Positions 7,571-15,623 of a DNA stretch of 64,000 bases are shown here, in pieces. The stretch is taken from positions 1 to 64,000 of the forward strand of contig JAADGJ010000012.1 in NCBI GenBank assembly GCA_013152435.1, given 5' to 3'. A program made the position numbers and the translations under genes. The stretch's first letter is position 1. Each line of letters opens with the position of its first letter. The stretch is from Chloroflexota bacterium (GTDB taxonomy: Bacteria; Chloroflexota; Anaerolineae; DUEN01). Below the pieces are notes generated by a model. The model saw nothing but the letters and a program-made list of their open reading frames with translations. It was not told the DNA's origin and did no database searches.

Positions 7571-8044
7571 TCACGGCTCCAAATCCCAACGGAAGACACG
7601 TTCCGGTATACCGGCCACGTCGCGGATCACCACCTCGATCCACTGCGCGCCATCCAGGTCTATCGTCGGGAAGTAGAGAACGCCGCTGACGTGATGCCCA
7701 CCCCGTGCGCCATCCCACCGCACGGGGGCCACTTCGTCGCCACGGTCCGTGCGGAGCACGGCCAGCTGCGTCAAATCGTAATCCAACTCCACCGAATGGG
7801 TGTTCATCGCCACCCGGAAGTGCAGCGTCGACTCGGGTCGATCGAGATTCAACGGCGCGATCTCGACCGTCACTCGGCCGGCATCGCTGATACGCGCCGG
7901 GAAAGGTTGCGCGGCCTGTTGAGGGCCCGTCGAGATCTCCGCACGCGTTGCGGGCGAATCGACCGGGGCCTCCTCGCGCCCGCCGCACGCCGCCAACAGC
8001 AAGCCAACGCCCAACAGCACAAGGGCCCATACGAGCCGTTTCAT
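7571..8044 (-). CDS. Lipoprotein of unknown function
   Basis: A 157-residue lipoprotein: ATG at 8044, hydrophobic signal and lipobox LLLAAC, then a low-complexity linker and a beta-rich domain of about 110 residues (for example DLTQLAVLRTDRGDEVAPV). No family is recognised. The start is fixed by the signal peptide, an AGGAGG about 10 nt upstream and an ATGA overlap with the preceding membrane-protein gene. A longer upstream frame would bury the signal and is rejected. It belongs to a five-gene minus-strand block ending the multicopper oxidase operon, so an extracytoplasmic metal-related role is possible but unproved. Confidence 0.7.
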   Translation of the reverse strand: MKRLVWALVLLGVGLLLAACGGREEAPVDSPATRAEISTGPQQAAQPFPARISDAGRVTVEIAPLNLDRPESTLHFRVAMNTHSVELDYDLTQLAVLRTDRGDEVAPVRWDGARGGHHVSGVLYFPTIDLDGAQWIEVVIRDVAGIPERVFRWDLEP

Positions 8045-8532
8045 CGACAACCACCCTCCTGAAGTTGCCATATGGTCAGAGCCCGCCGCCGATCCCGTCG
8101 CAGCAGGCGCAGCATGACGAGGATGCCGATCAGGTTCGTCGCCAGACCCGCGGCCATGAACCAGATCTTGTACTCGGCCAGGAAGACGGCCGCCGCCGAG
8201 AGCCCGACCAGCGGCAATACATCCGTCACGTGGTGGGCGCAACAGGCGACCATGGCCAGAGTGGACGTGCCCCCGGCCGTGCCGGTGAGCGCACCAGCAG
8301 CCCGGGTGCCATCGGGTAAATGTAATCCCAGTTTGAGGTAGGTGAAAAGCCCAACCTGGATGCCGAACCCCAGGATGATGGGCACCACAAAGGGAGCGTC
8401 CTCCCGGAACAGGTCCCGGGCGTGCTCCCAGGACTCCGCCAGGGTGACGATGCCGAGATAGAGCGCCGCCAGCCCCAGCGCGCCCAGCACTCCGGCGATC
8501 ACGGGCCAGCGAAGACGACGCACGGATCCCAT
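8041..8532 (-). CDS. Integral membrane protein with CCAHH motif, unknown function
   Basis: A protein of about 163 residues with four or five membrane segments. The striking feature is MVACCAHHVTDVLP in the middle of a helix, a cluster of two Cys and two His that could bind a transition metal. The ATG at 8532 (MGSVRRLRW) is preferred because GAGG lies 6 nt upstream; an alternative ATG at 8589 would overlap the HD-YHS gene and lacks a clear ribosome site. Neighbours are a lipoprotein, an HD-YHS protein and a multicopper oxidase, consistent with copper or mercury handling. Family not recognised. Confidence 0.65.
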   Translation of the reverse strand: MGSVRRLRWPVIAGVLGALGLAALYLGIVTLAESWEHARDLFREDAPFVVPIILGFGIQVGLFTYLKLGLHLPDGTRAAGALTGTAGGTSTLAMVACCAHHVTDVLPLVGLSAAAVFLAEYKIWFMAAGLATNLIGILVMLRLLRRDRRRALTIWQLQEGGCR

Positions 8533-8566
8533 CGCAAACCTCAGCGCAGCCAAAGATCGAAGCGGA

Positions 8567-9646
8567 TCAAGAATGGCCCTCCGAGCCATACCGCACCGGA
8601 TCGCTCTGGAAGCGGGTCAGACACGCCACCGAGCAGAAGTGATAGTGCGTGCCCTGAAAAACGATGCTGCCCGCCGCCCGTTCCGGCGCCACCGCCATGC
8701 CGCACACCGGGTCTACCGGCCAGGATTCGGCATCCTGGCGGGGCAGCACCTCGGGCTGGAAGTGCCCCTGTCGCAACACCAGGCAGTGAAAGGCCTGGTC
8801 CTGGCCATCGCCGGGCGTGACACAGGCGCGCAGGCTGATGTATCGTTCCAGGCCGCTGAGGGCCAGCTTGCGGCCCAGCAGCTTTTCCACCTGAAACAGC
8901 CCGGCCGGGTTGTCCATCGCCACCTCGATGTGGGCCGGGGTCTCCTCGCCAGGGCAGATCGTCACCTCCCGGATAGCCATCGCCGAGACGGCGTGGATAT
9001 CGGCCTTGCCCCGATCGAAGGCCACCTGGCCCCGTCTCTGGGTCATATCCGCCCCGTCCGCCACGGCCACGATGGCCGCCTCTAAAGTAGCAGGAACGGG
9101 ATCGCAATCGTGGCTGGCGATGGCGGAGAGGACAAAGCCGGTCAACACCTGACGTTGAGCCAGATCGGGGTAGATATGCGGCAGATGGCGGGCCAAGACG
9201 GGATAGGCCAGCACGACGCTATACGCCTCATGCCCCCTCCGGGCGACCTGATTGCCCACATCGTGGAGGAGCGCCGCCGCCAACACGACGACATACGCAT
9301 CCTCCAGGGTCCCAGCGTCGCTGGTCACCACATCGGACCCGACGCCGCCCTTGACCAACAGATGCAACAGACGCAACGCGTCGGCCGCCACCACCTGCGC
9401 GTGCATCTGACCGTGATCGTTGTATCCCAGCTTCTCCACGCTCATATACCCCGTCAGGTCCCACAGGGCCAGGACCTGGGGATCTTCCATCAGGCGCGCA
9501 TAGAGGGCGGCCGCGCGAGGATACGGTCGGGTGAGCTCATGGATAGCCGCATCGGCCGCATGGGCCAGCTGATGATAGTCCCAATCCAAAGCCACCCGCA
9601 CGCCGTGTCCGACGTGCGTGCAGGGAGGAGCCCCTGTTTCCGTCAT
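8567..9646 (-). CDS. HD-domain phosphohydrolase fused to a C-terminal YHS metal-binding domain
   Basis: A 359-residue two-domain protein. Residues about 60-210 form an HD domain with the metal motif LLHDVGN and later SHDCD and VADGADM; HD proteins hydrolyse nucleotides or other phosphoesters. The last 50 residues are a YHS domain: DPVCGMAV, then GTHYHFCSVACLTRF, with Cys ligands typical of metal-sensing or metal-storing modules. The ATG at 9646 is chosen because GGGGG lies 6 nt upstream; 9652 is possible. The fusion suggests metal-regulated hydrolase activity, which is inference. It lies in the multicopper oxidase operon. Confidence 0.75.
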   Translation of the reverse strand: MTETGAPPCTHVGHGVRVALDWDYHQLAHAADAAIHELTRPYPRAAALYARLMEDPQVLALWDLTGYMSVEKLGYNDHGQMHAQVVAADALRLLHLLVKGGVGSDVVTSDAGTLEDAYVVVLAAALLHDVGNQVARRGHEAYSVVLAYPVLARHLPHIYPDLAQRQVLTGFVLSAIASHDCDPVPATLEAAIVAVADGADMTQRRGQVAFDRGKADIHAVSAMAIREVTICPGEETPAHIEVAMDNPAGLFQVEKLLGRKLALSGLERYISLRACVTPGDGQDQAFHCLVLRQGHFQPEVLPRQDAESWPVDPVCGMAVAPERAAGSIVFQGTHYHFCSVACLTRFQSDPVRYGSEGHS

Positions 9647-9658
9647 GATCATCCCCCG

Positions 9659-10243
9659 TCAATCATCAACGGATTTCCCCATCTGGGTGGCATCGGAGGC
9701 GAAGCCGAGCAGGTCTCGCAGGCCCTGCTCAGCCTGATCCGGCGCCACGGCCAGCCAGTACACCCGATCGCCCACCTGGAAGTAGAAGTGCGTCTGTCCC
9801 ATCCCCGTGAGCTCATACACGAGAACCCCCTGCTCCCGGCGTGAGCCCACCGGGGTAAAGGGGGTATCGGACCCTGCGATGGCCCGCGTCATCCAGGTGG
9901 TCAGCAGGCGCGCTCCCCAGCCTCCCCAGGAACGCGCGACCCACAGGGTGGCCGATGGAGAATCGGCTCCATAGATGGCAACGGCCGCGCCGGTCAACGG
10001 AAAGGGGGTGCGATGAAGCTGACGGATCGCATCCGCCGCCTCCGATCCGAACAGATGCGTCCGCAACGGCAATCCCGCCGTCTGCGAGGGCACCGGCAGC
10101 GGGGCCGGATCGCGCGCCGACGACATCAACCCGGCCAGCAGGAGCGTGCCCGCCAGCAACACCAGTCCCAGCCCAACCAGCACCCTGGGCCACCACCGTC
10201 TTCTCCTAGGACGAACGAGCGGCAGAGGGGCCTCTGTCCTCAA
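9659..10243 (-). CDS. Membrane-anchored protein of unknown function
   Basis: A 194-residue protein starting at TTG 10243, supported by GGAGG 6 nt upstream. A basic N terminus and one membrane segment (about 18-40) are followed by an extracytoplasmic domain of about 150 residues with no recognised motif. It contains sequences such as GQTHFYFQVGDRVYWLAV near the end. It lies 20 bp downstream of the multicopper oxidase and 12 bp before the HD-YHS gene, so it is almost certainly co-transcribed. Could be an anti-sigma-like or substrate-binding periplasmic domain; nothing decisive is visible. Confidence 0.65.
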   Translation of the reverse strand: MRTEAPLPLVRPRRRRWWPRVLVGLGLVLLAGTLLLAGLMSSARDPAPLPVPSQTAGLPLRTHLFGSEAADAIRQLHRTPFPLTGAAVAIYGADSPSATLWVARSWGGWGARLLTTWMTRAIAGSDTPFTPVGSRREQGVLVYELTGMGQTHFYFQVGDRVYWLAVAPDQAEQGLRDLLGFASDATQMGKSVDD

Positions 10244-10263
10244 CGTCCACCTCCATCAGTTTC

Positions 10264-11889
10264 CTAAGCGACGATCTCGAAGTTGCGCATCATGCCCATG
10301 TCCTCGTGCTCCAGGTTGTGGCAGTGGTAGAGGAAGAGGCCGGTGAAATCGGCGAAACGACGGATGACCCGAACCGTCTCGCCCGGCATCACCAACACCG
10401 TGTCCTTCCACCCCTCGTCCACGAACCCCTCGCGGAGATCCTCCCAGGCCGCCCGGCCCGCCCGGCTGATCTGGCGATCCAGCACCTGGAACTGCTCGCC
10501 ATGCATGTGTATGGGATGGGGCAATGTCATGCCACCGCCCATCATGCCGCCGCCCCCGCCGCGGTTGACGAACTCCCATATCTCGATACTCCCCAACTTC
10601 ACCTGCTCCTCCGGGGCCACCCCCGTCATCTCAAAGGTGCGGCCGTTCAGCGTCCAGCCGAGACGGGGTGTCATCTCCAGGACCACGGTGCGGGTGGCGA
10701 CCGCATCTCGGGGCGAGAGGCGCTCGATGGTGGAAAGGCGGGCCGGCAGCTCCGGCCGATCGCTTGATTCCCGCTCCACGCGCACGGTGAGGATGTCAAA
10801 AGGATCGCCCAATTCCAGCGAGGATCCGCCCATCATCATGCCGCCGCCCGCGGGCGATCGGAAGGGGAGGCTCTGCAGGGTCAACTGGCTGCCCACAGGC
10901 CGATCGCTGAAATCCACCCACAGCTCCACCCGCTCGGCTGGAGCCAGGGTGACGTAAGGCCGCTGCACCGGCTCCTCCAGCAGGCCGCCATCCGTGCCGA
11001 TGACGGTGAACGGCGAGCCATCGCTCCAGCCCAGTTTATAGATGCGGGAATTGGATCCGTTGAGCAGGCGTAAGCGATAGGGGCGAGTGGCCACCCCCAG
11101 GGTGAAATCGGGCTGGCCGTTGACGAGGATCTGATCGCCCAGGAACCCTACCATTCGATCCATCATGCCGTTGGGCAGGTAGACCAACTGATTGTCATCG
11201 TCGAAGAGCCGATCCTGGATGACCAGCGGGACGTCGTACTCGCCCGAGGGCAACCCCAGCGCCTGCTCCTCCTCATCGCTCACCAGGAAAAACCCCGCCA
11301 TCCCCGCGTAGACCTGGGGACCGGTGATGCCATGGGGATGAGGATGATACCAGTACGTCCCCGCCCGGTTCAGTATCTCGAACTCGTATTCATAGGTCTC
11401 GCCCTGATTGATCGCATATCGGGGATGCCCGTCCATCTCCGCGGGCACATGGAGGCCATGCCAGTGGACGATGGTCTCCTGCGGGATCTCGCTGGAGAAG
11501 TGCACGCGCAGGCGTTGCCCCTTCCTCACGCGAAAGATGGGGCCGAGATAGGTATCGGGCAGGGCCTGGAGGTGTGCGGGATCTCCCTTGAGCACCCGCC
11601 CCTGGAATTGCCAAACCCGGGTGGCCTCCCCCGCGAAGATGGGAGCCGTAGCGGCGACCGCTGCCAGAGCGATCTCCGCATCTACGCCCCCCACGTCGGC
11701 ACGCGGGGTGGGAGCAGAGGACGCCGTCGTCGCGACCGGGCCGATGTCGGCATCGGACGCGGACGCCGTGGGAGCGGCGGGGGTGAGCAAGTCGACGGAG
11801 GGTGAGCACGCGGCCAGCGCGGCCGCGGCCAGCCCTGCACCGCCCAGCCCCAGGAAAGCGCGTCGAGTGAAACGTTTCTGTCGTGTCAT
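10264..11889 (-). CDS. Tat-exported multicopper oxidase
   Basis: A 541-residue enzyme oxidising a substrate (probably Cu(I) or phenolics) with reduction of O2 to water. The ATG at 11889 gives a twin-arginine signal, FTRRAFLGLG, and a lipobox-like AACS, so it may be a lipoprotein. All copper sites are present: HWHGLHVP and YWYHPHPHG in the first cupredoxin domain, HPIHMHGEQF and YHCHNLEHEDMGMM at the C terminus, the last carrying the type 1 Cys and Met ligand. Met/Gly-rich loops (GGGMMMGG, GGGGGMMGGGM) resemble those of cuprous oxidases such as CueO. A GAGG 5 nt upstream supports the start. Upstream DNA has dyads and tandem CTTCACA-type repeats. Confidence 0.9.
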   Translation of the reverse strand: MTRQKRFTRRAFLGLGGAGLAAAALAACSPSVDLLTPAAPTASASDADIGPVATTASSAPTPRADVGGVDAEIALAAVAATAPIFAGEATRVWQFQGRVLKGDPAHLQALPDTYLGPIFRVRKGQRLRVHFSSEIPQETIVHWHGLHVPAEMDGHPRYAINQGETYEYEFEILNRAGTYWYHPHPHGITGPQVYAGMAGFFLVSDEEEQALGLPSGEYDVPLVIQDRLFDDDNQLVYLPNGMMDRMVGFLGDQILVNGQPDFTLGVATRPYRLRLLNGSNSRIYKLGWSDGSPFTVIGTDGGLLEEPVQRPYVTLAPAERVELWVDFSDRPVGSQLTLQSLPFRSPAGGGMMMGGSSLELGDPFDILTVRVERESSDRPELPARLSTIERLSPRDAVATRTVVLEMTPRLGWTLNGRTFEMTGVAPEEQVKLGSIEIWEFVNRGGGGGMMGGGMTLPHPIHMHGEQFQVLDRQISRAGRAAWEDLREGFVDEGWKDTVLVMPGETVRVIRRFADFTGLFLYHCHNLEHEDMGMMRNFEIVA

Positions 11890-12205
11890 AGTACCTCGTT
11901 TCTTGAAATCATCTTGAAATACACGATGCGATGACAGGCGCATGACATCTGCAGGAGACAAAAGCGCCGTCATCGCATGTACGTGCTCGGTTCACACAAC
12001 TTGTGTCGCGTTGGTGAAGTAGATTGTTAGAAAAGGCATCCCGGACGTTTCCGTCCGACTTCATCTTCATCATGGACCAGTTTCATGAGGATATGTTGAA
12101 GCTAATGTGAAGCTTCTATGACGATTCCGGTCACCCCTCGGCGCCTCGCGATTTTTCCGCATATCCGCCATGCTCATCCACATCATCTTCGATGCCAGCT
12201 TACGA
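11890..12205. other. Regulatory intergenic region of the multicopper oxidase
   Basis: 316 bp without a gene. It holds an imperfect inverted repeat (11926-11941 with 11964-11978), a perfect small dyad ACACAA-C-TTGTGT (11994-12006), a CGGACG-GAAA-CGTCCG hairpin on the minus strand (12042-12057, followed there by a CTTTTCT stretch), and two tandem 11-bp repeats at 12093-12114. The hairpin may end transcription of the oxidoreductase gene upstream; the remaining elements may control the oxidase. Confidence 0.6.
12093..12114 (-). promoter_or_regulatory. Tandem 11-bp direct repeats (CTTCACA-type) upstream of multicopper oxidase
   Basis: On the gene strand the units read CTTCACATTAG and CTTCAACATAT, spaced exactly 11 bp. 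The same unit with the same period and orientation precedes the genes at 52168 (minus strand) and 57320 (plus strand). Such 11-bp tandem sites are typical of OmpR/PhoB-family response regulators. It lies about 205 bp before the oxidase start, which is far for a direct activator site. Confidence 0.45.
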
Positions 12206-13291
12206 TCAGCGCGCCGCCGTCATCATCTCCTGCGCGGCCGTCTGAGCGGTCTCCGGAGATCCCAACCAGAACGCCTGCGTGTAGCGCTCCAGAACCCGGG
12301 AGAGCACCTCGGGCCGCCGGATGGTCGCCATCAGACCCCGCACCAGGGGGAGCGGCAGCCGGGGCAACACCCGCTGGGCCAGGCACAACACGTCATAGTA
12401 CGGCTTGCGAGCGGCCACCAACCTCCGGTAAGCTCCCTGAACCTCCGCCAGGCTCGCCTCGCCTTCCAGCACCCGCCGCAGCAGGCGCCCCAGGTGAGTA
12501 CCGAAGAAGAGGGCCGGGCGAATGCCCTCGCCAGTTAGCCCCAGGCACTGCCCGGCCGCATCCCCCACCAGAAATAGGTCGCCCATCATGGGATCCCGCA
12601 AGGCATGCGGGAAATACCCGCCGTGTACCCCATCCCGTCGCACGCCCAGGTCGGTCAGGAAACGGTCCAGCTCGCGCCCCAGGCGCGTGTCCCCCAGGTA
12701 GCTGCCGATGCCCACACGGCTGAATTCGCCTACAGGGAAGGCCCAGGTGATCCCCACCGGCAGGATACCCTGCGGATCGTACCAGAAATGTAGGCCATCG
12801 TCCCGATAAGGCACCAGAGTCTCCATGCCAAAGTTCAGCCGATCCCGGCGCACCAGATCCGGTCGAATCCTCCCCCCCAGCGCGGCCCGCCAGCCGGAGG
12901 CGTCCACGATGAGATCCCCACGGAAGGTGCCCTGGGATGTATGCACCTGGTCGCCCGTCAGGCCCAGGGCCGCAGCCTGCACGAAATCAGCGTCCGCCTG
13001 CTCCCATAGCAGGCGGCAAAGGACACCATAATCAAAGGTGCAAAACGGCTCGGCCACAGGATAGACGAAGGTGTGGCCCGGCGTGTGGACGACCAACCGG
13101 TCGTGGACCTGCAAGATCGCCCCTCCCAACCCCAGGGCCTGCAACGTGCAGACCAACGTGCCGCATGCGGATGTCTGTCCCACACCAATGGGCTTGCGAT
13201 CCAGCAGAAGCACCCGTTTCCCCCGCAACTGTGCGGCCACGGCCAGTCCAGCAAAGCTGGCCCCGGCGATGACGACGTCGTAACGCATCAT
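12206..13291 (-). CDS. FAD-dependent oxidoreductase, geranylgeranyl-reductase-like
   Basis: A 361-residue flavoprotein of the geranylgeranyl reductase / PHBH-like superfamily. It has an N-terminal Rossmann dinucleotide site (VVIAGASFAGLAVAAQL), a mid-protein GDLIVDASG and the second FAD motif GDLFLVGDAAGQCLGLTGEG. Relatives reduce isoprenoid double bonds in lipids, quinones or chlorophyll precursors; here a menaquinone or lipid side-chain substrate is a guess. Two adjacent ATGs (13291, 13288) follow AGGGGTGA. It lacks the Cys-rich features of archaeal lipid reductases. It lies between the YHS block and the multicopper oxidase, and may be a separate transcript. Confidence 0.75.
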   Translation of the reverse strand: MMRYDVVIAGASFAGLAVAAQLRGKRVLLLDRKPIGVGQTSACGTLVCTLQALGLGGAILQVHDRLVVHTPGHTFVYPVAEPFCTFDYGVLCRLLWEQADADFVQAAALGLTGDQVHTSQGTFRGDLIVDASGWRAALGGRIRPDLVRRDRLNFGMETLVPYRDDGLHFWYDPQGILPVGITWAFPVGEFSRVGIGSYLGDTRLGRELDRFLTDLGVRRDGVHGGYFPHALRDPMMGDLFLVGDAAGQCLGLTGEGIRPALFFGTHLGRLLRRVLEGEASLAEVQGAYRRLVAARKPYYDVLCLAQRVLPRLPLPLVRGLMATIRRPEVLSRVLERYTQAFWLGSPETAQTAAQEMMTAAR

Positions 13292-13388
13292 TCACCCCTT
13301 ACACCAACGCGGTGATCCCCCCTGAAAGCCCCGGCCCCGGTCACCGAACGGCTCGTTCAAACGACGATGGCTCGATCGCCGAGGCAGA

Positions 13389-13420
13389 GGAGCCGCCCCT
13401 CGCCATTGAGGGACGGCTCC
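13389..13420 (-). terminator. GC-rich hairpin between small membrane protein and oxidoreductase genes
   Basis: GGAGCCG and CCCTC pair with GAGGG and CGGCTCC around a short loop, with one mismatch. It lies 10 bp past the stop of the gene ending at 13430, in the position of a terminator, but has no T-run on either side. Transcript ending here is plausible but not shown. Confidence 0.4.
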
Positions 13421-13429
13421 CTCCCCACA

Positions 13430-13732
13430 TCAATGGGACCCGGATGCATGCGACTGCATCTGAGCCGCCTCGGCCGTTATCTCGCGCCGGTGCAGATAGT
13501 TATACACGGGCACGAAGATCACGGCGACGTAAAAGCCGTAGAACACCGTCTCCACCAAGCCGATAAGGAGGCCGACCGCGCTCCAGCTGAAGCCGGGGAA
13601 CAGCCGCTGCCACACCTCGTACATGGCCCAGCCCGGCAAGACCAGGTCCCAGAACACGCAGAAAACGTAGGTCACCGCGAAGAGAACGCTCAACGAGAGG
13701 CCCACGGTCTTGATGCGCAATCCGTTCATCAT
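13430..13732 (-). CDS. Small two-helix membrane protein, DUF5676-like
   Basis: A 100-residue protein with two membrane segments (about 8-32 and 48-78) joined by a loop containing FPGFSWSAVGLLIGLVE, which resembles the DUF5676 family (small membrane proteins common in metal-resistance islands). The C-terminal tail is His-rich. The ATG at 13732 follows AGGAGGTGAGAG with ideal spacing. The next gene upstream is a YHS protein with the same Shine-Dalgarno layout, so the small proteins at 13430-14281 look like one operon. Function unknown. Confidence 0.65.
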   Translation of the reverse strand: MMNGLRIKTVGLSLSVLFAVTYVFCVFWDLVLPGWAMYEVWQRLFPGFSWSAVGLLIGLVETVFYGFYVAVIFVPVYNYLHRREITAEAAQMQSHASGSH

Positions 13733-13781
13733 CTCTCACCTCCTGTGGGCAACCATGCCCATCCCCGCCGCATCCGGCCCC

Positions 13782-14021
13782 TCACCGATCGGCAGGCCCT
13801 TTCCTGCCCGCCGGCCGGTGGGGCACGGTCCGCCGTCCCCGTCGTCCGGCCTTGCCCCCGACCGCTACGCCCACCCCCGGCCGGGCATAGCGCTCCGGAG
13901 CGGCCTCGAACTCGGCCTGACAGCGCGGACAGCATAGATAATAGATCACCTTCTCGTACTCGATCGCGACATGGGCCCGCCCCCGATTGATTCTGCGACC
14001 ACATACGGGATCCCTCAGCAT
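13782..14021 (-). CDS. Small YHS domain protein
   Basis: A 79-residue protein whose first 47 residues form a YHS domain: DPVCGRRI, an aromatic strand IYYLCCPRCQAEF and the closing PERYAR. Cys pairs at CCPRC and the first Cys of DPVCG are likely metal ligands. The tail is a basic, Gly/Arg-rich stretch with no homology. YHS proteins accompany copper and mercury resistance genes and may act as metal chaperones. GGAGGGTGAG precedes the ATG. It resembles the YHS domain fused to the HD protein at 8567, so this locus has two copies of the module. Confidence 0.75.
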   Translation of the reverse strand: MLRDPVCGRRINRGRAHVAIEYEKVIYYLCCPRCQAEFEAAPERYARPGVGVAVGGKAGRRGRRTVPHRPAGRKGPADR

Positions 14022-14095
14022 CTCTCACCCTCCGTTGGGCGGCCAACCCGCTGCCCGGGCGGCCGGACGCACATCCACGGTTCACCCACACCGAG

Positions 14096-14281
14096 CTAAC
14101 GGCAGCTTGTGGGTTTCGTCGGAGCATCCTCCGAGCCTTCTTCATCTTGATCGGGCGGATGTTGATGTCCTCTGCCCATGCCGCATCCCCCGCCGCCATG
14201 TCCGCCATGGACACGCATCATGATCAGGAGGAGCGCTCCAAAGAGGATCCAGGAACCATACGCCTGCAAGAATTCGATCAT
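14096..14281 (-). CDS. Small His/Gly-rich single-helix membrane protein
   Basis: A 61-residue protein: one membrane segment (EFLQAYGSWILFGALLLIMM) followed by a His/Gly/Cys-rich tail (HGGHGGGGCGMGRGHQH) that could bind copper or zinc. Proteins of this design are common beside YHS and P1B ATPase genes. A GGGAGGAAGG about 6 nt upstream of the ATG supports translation. It is first in the small-protein operon that continues with the YHS and DUF5676-like genes. No named family is claimed. Confidence 0.65.
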   Translation of the reverse strand: MIEFLQAYGSWILFGALLLIMMRVHGGHGGGGCGMGRGHQHPPDQDEEGSEDAPTKPTSCR

Positions 14282-14465
14282 GAGAGCCTTCCTCCCGGAG
14301 CGAGTGATCCCTCCCTCGAAAGTACATCCAACGATCTAACCTCAATCCCAGCATAGCACACCGACCTGAGCCGAGACAGCGCCGTTCGGCGGGGATGGCA
14401 CCGGGCAGAAACCCCTATGCCCGTCAGGGGAGTTGGCGGGGATCGCCTCGCGCCGGGATGCGGGT

Positions 14466-15614
14466 CTACGGCTGGCGGATACCCTCCAGGGCCTTCTCCA
14501 ACGCGCCGCGAGCCTCCTCCGACTTGCCGGCCTCGATGTCCTCCAGAGCGTGCTCAGCAGCCTCCTTCAGATCACCGGGGGGCAACAACTCAAACGCCTC
14601 CTGCAAAGCCGCCCTGGCCTCCTCCAGATCATCCCGCTCCAGGGCGCGGGCCGCCTCCTGTAGATGCGCCACGCCCGGATCGACCGGGGCCTCTGGGGAG
14701 GGCGCCCCCTCACCGGAGGCGGGCATCTCTTCCCCCATGCCCTGAGCCTGCTCGATGAGACTCGTAGCCTCCTGAATGTTGCCCGCGTTCAGCGCGTCCA
14801 AAGCCTGCTCGATCACCTCGGCCTGCTCATGCTCGGCCGAATCCGCCGCCTGCTCCAGGAGTTCGACGGCCTCGTCGATCTCGCCATGTTCGACGGCGTG
14901 CGCCGCGTCCTTCAGCAGGCTGGCCACGTCGCCGAAAGCGATCTCCTCGCCGCGCCGCCAGGCGTCGAGTAGGGCCACCAGATCGCCGATCTGCTGGGGA
15001 GACAGGACGCCCCCCCACGCGGGCATGCCCCGTTCCAGCCTTCCGCTGGCGATGGCCTCGGCGTACCACACATCATCGAACTGTCCCAGTCGGGCCGGAT
15101 CGTTCAACGCAGGAGCCGTCCCGCCCTGGCCGTTCTCCCCGTGGCAAACCACGCAGACGGCGGCGTAGATCCGGGCACCCCGCCGGGCGTCCGGCTGCAT
15201 ACGCAGCTCGCCCAGGTCCGGGGCCGTAGACTCCCAACTCCGGATGAAGGCCACGATCTTCCGGAGCTCCTCGTCGGTGAATGGACCGCCGCGGGCCTGA
15301 CTCCAGGCGGGCATCTCCGTGCCCGGGATGCCGCTGGCCGCCAGATCGAAGAGGGTCTCATCGGGCGTATCGCGCAGCAGCGCCAGGTTGTTGAGGGCCG
15401 GCGCGTCTACGCCCTCCCCCTGCTCGCCGTGGCAACTGGCGCAGTTGGCCTGATAGAGCTCCTCGCCGGCGGCGATGGCCGCGGCCCGATCCGCTGCCCG
15501 CACCGCCTGAATCCGGGTCGGCTCACGGTTGATGTAGAGTTGGAAGGCGACCAGGATCAGCACACTGAGAGCCAGCGCCCCCCAGAGCAGGCGGGTATAG
15601 TTTTCTTGTCGCAT
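14466..15614 (-). CDS. Di-haem cytochrome c with acidic helical C-terminal extension (bc complex operon)
   Basis: A 382-residue membrane-anchored cytochrome c. A helix (about 10-27) is followed by two class I haem domains, C58-x2-C61-H62 and C154-x2-C157-H158, with Met ligands in TEMPAW (Met101) and RGMPAW. Residues about 235-382 form an unusual acidic, helical repeat region (ELLEQAADSAEHEQAEVIEQ and similar) of unknown role. Last gene of the Rieske / cytochrome b operon, so it probably serves as the cytochrome c subunit. GGGGGAG precedes the ATG. Confidence 0.85.
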   Translation of the reverse strand: MRQENYTRLLWGALALSVLILVAFQLYINREPTRIQAVRAADRAAAIAAGEELYQANCASCHGEQGEGVDAPALNNLALLRDTPDETLFDLAASGIPGTEMPAWSQARGGPFTDEELRKIVAFIRSWESTAPDLGELRMQPDARRGARIYAAVCVVCHGENGQGGTAPALNDPARLGQFDDVWYAEAIASGRLERGMPAWGGVLSPQQIGDLVALLDAWRRGEEIAFGDVASLLKDAAHAVEHGEIDEAVELLEQAADSAEHEQAEVIEQALDALNAGNIQEATSLIEQAQGMGEEMPASGEGAPSPEAPVDPGVAHLQEAARALERDDLEEARAALQEAFELLPPGDLKEAAEHALEDIEAGKSEEARGALEKALEGIRQP

Positions 15615-15623
15615 GGCTCCCCC

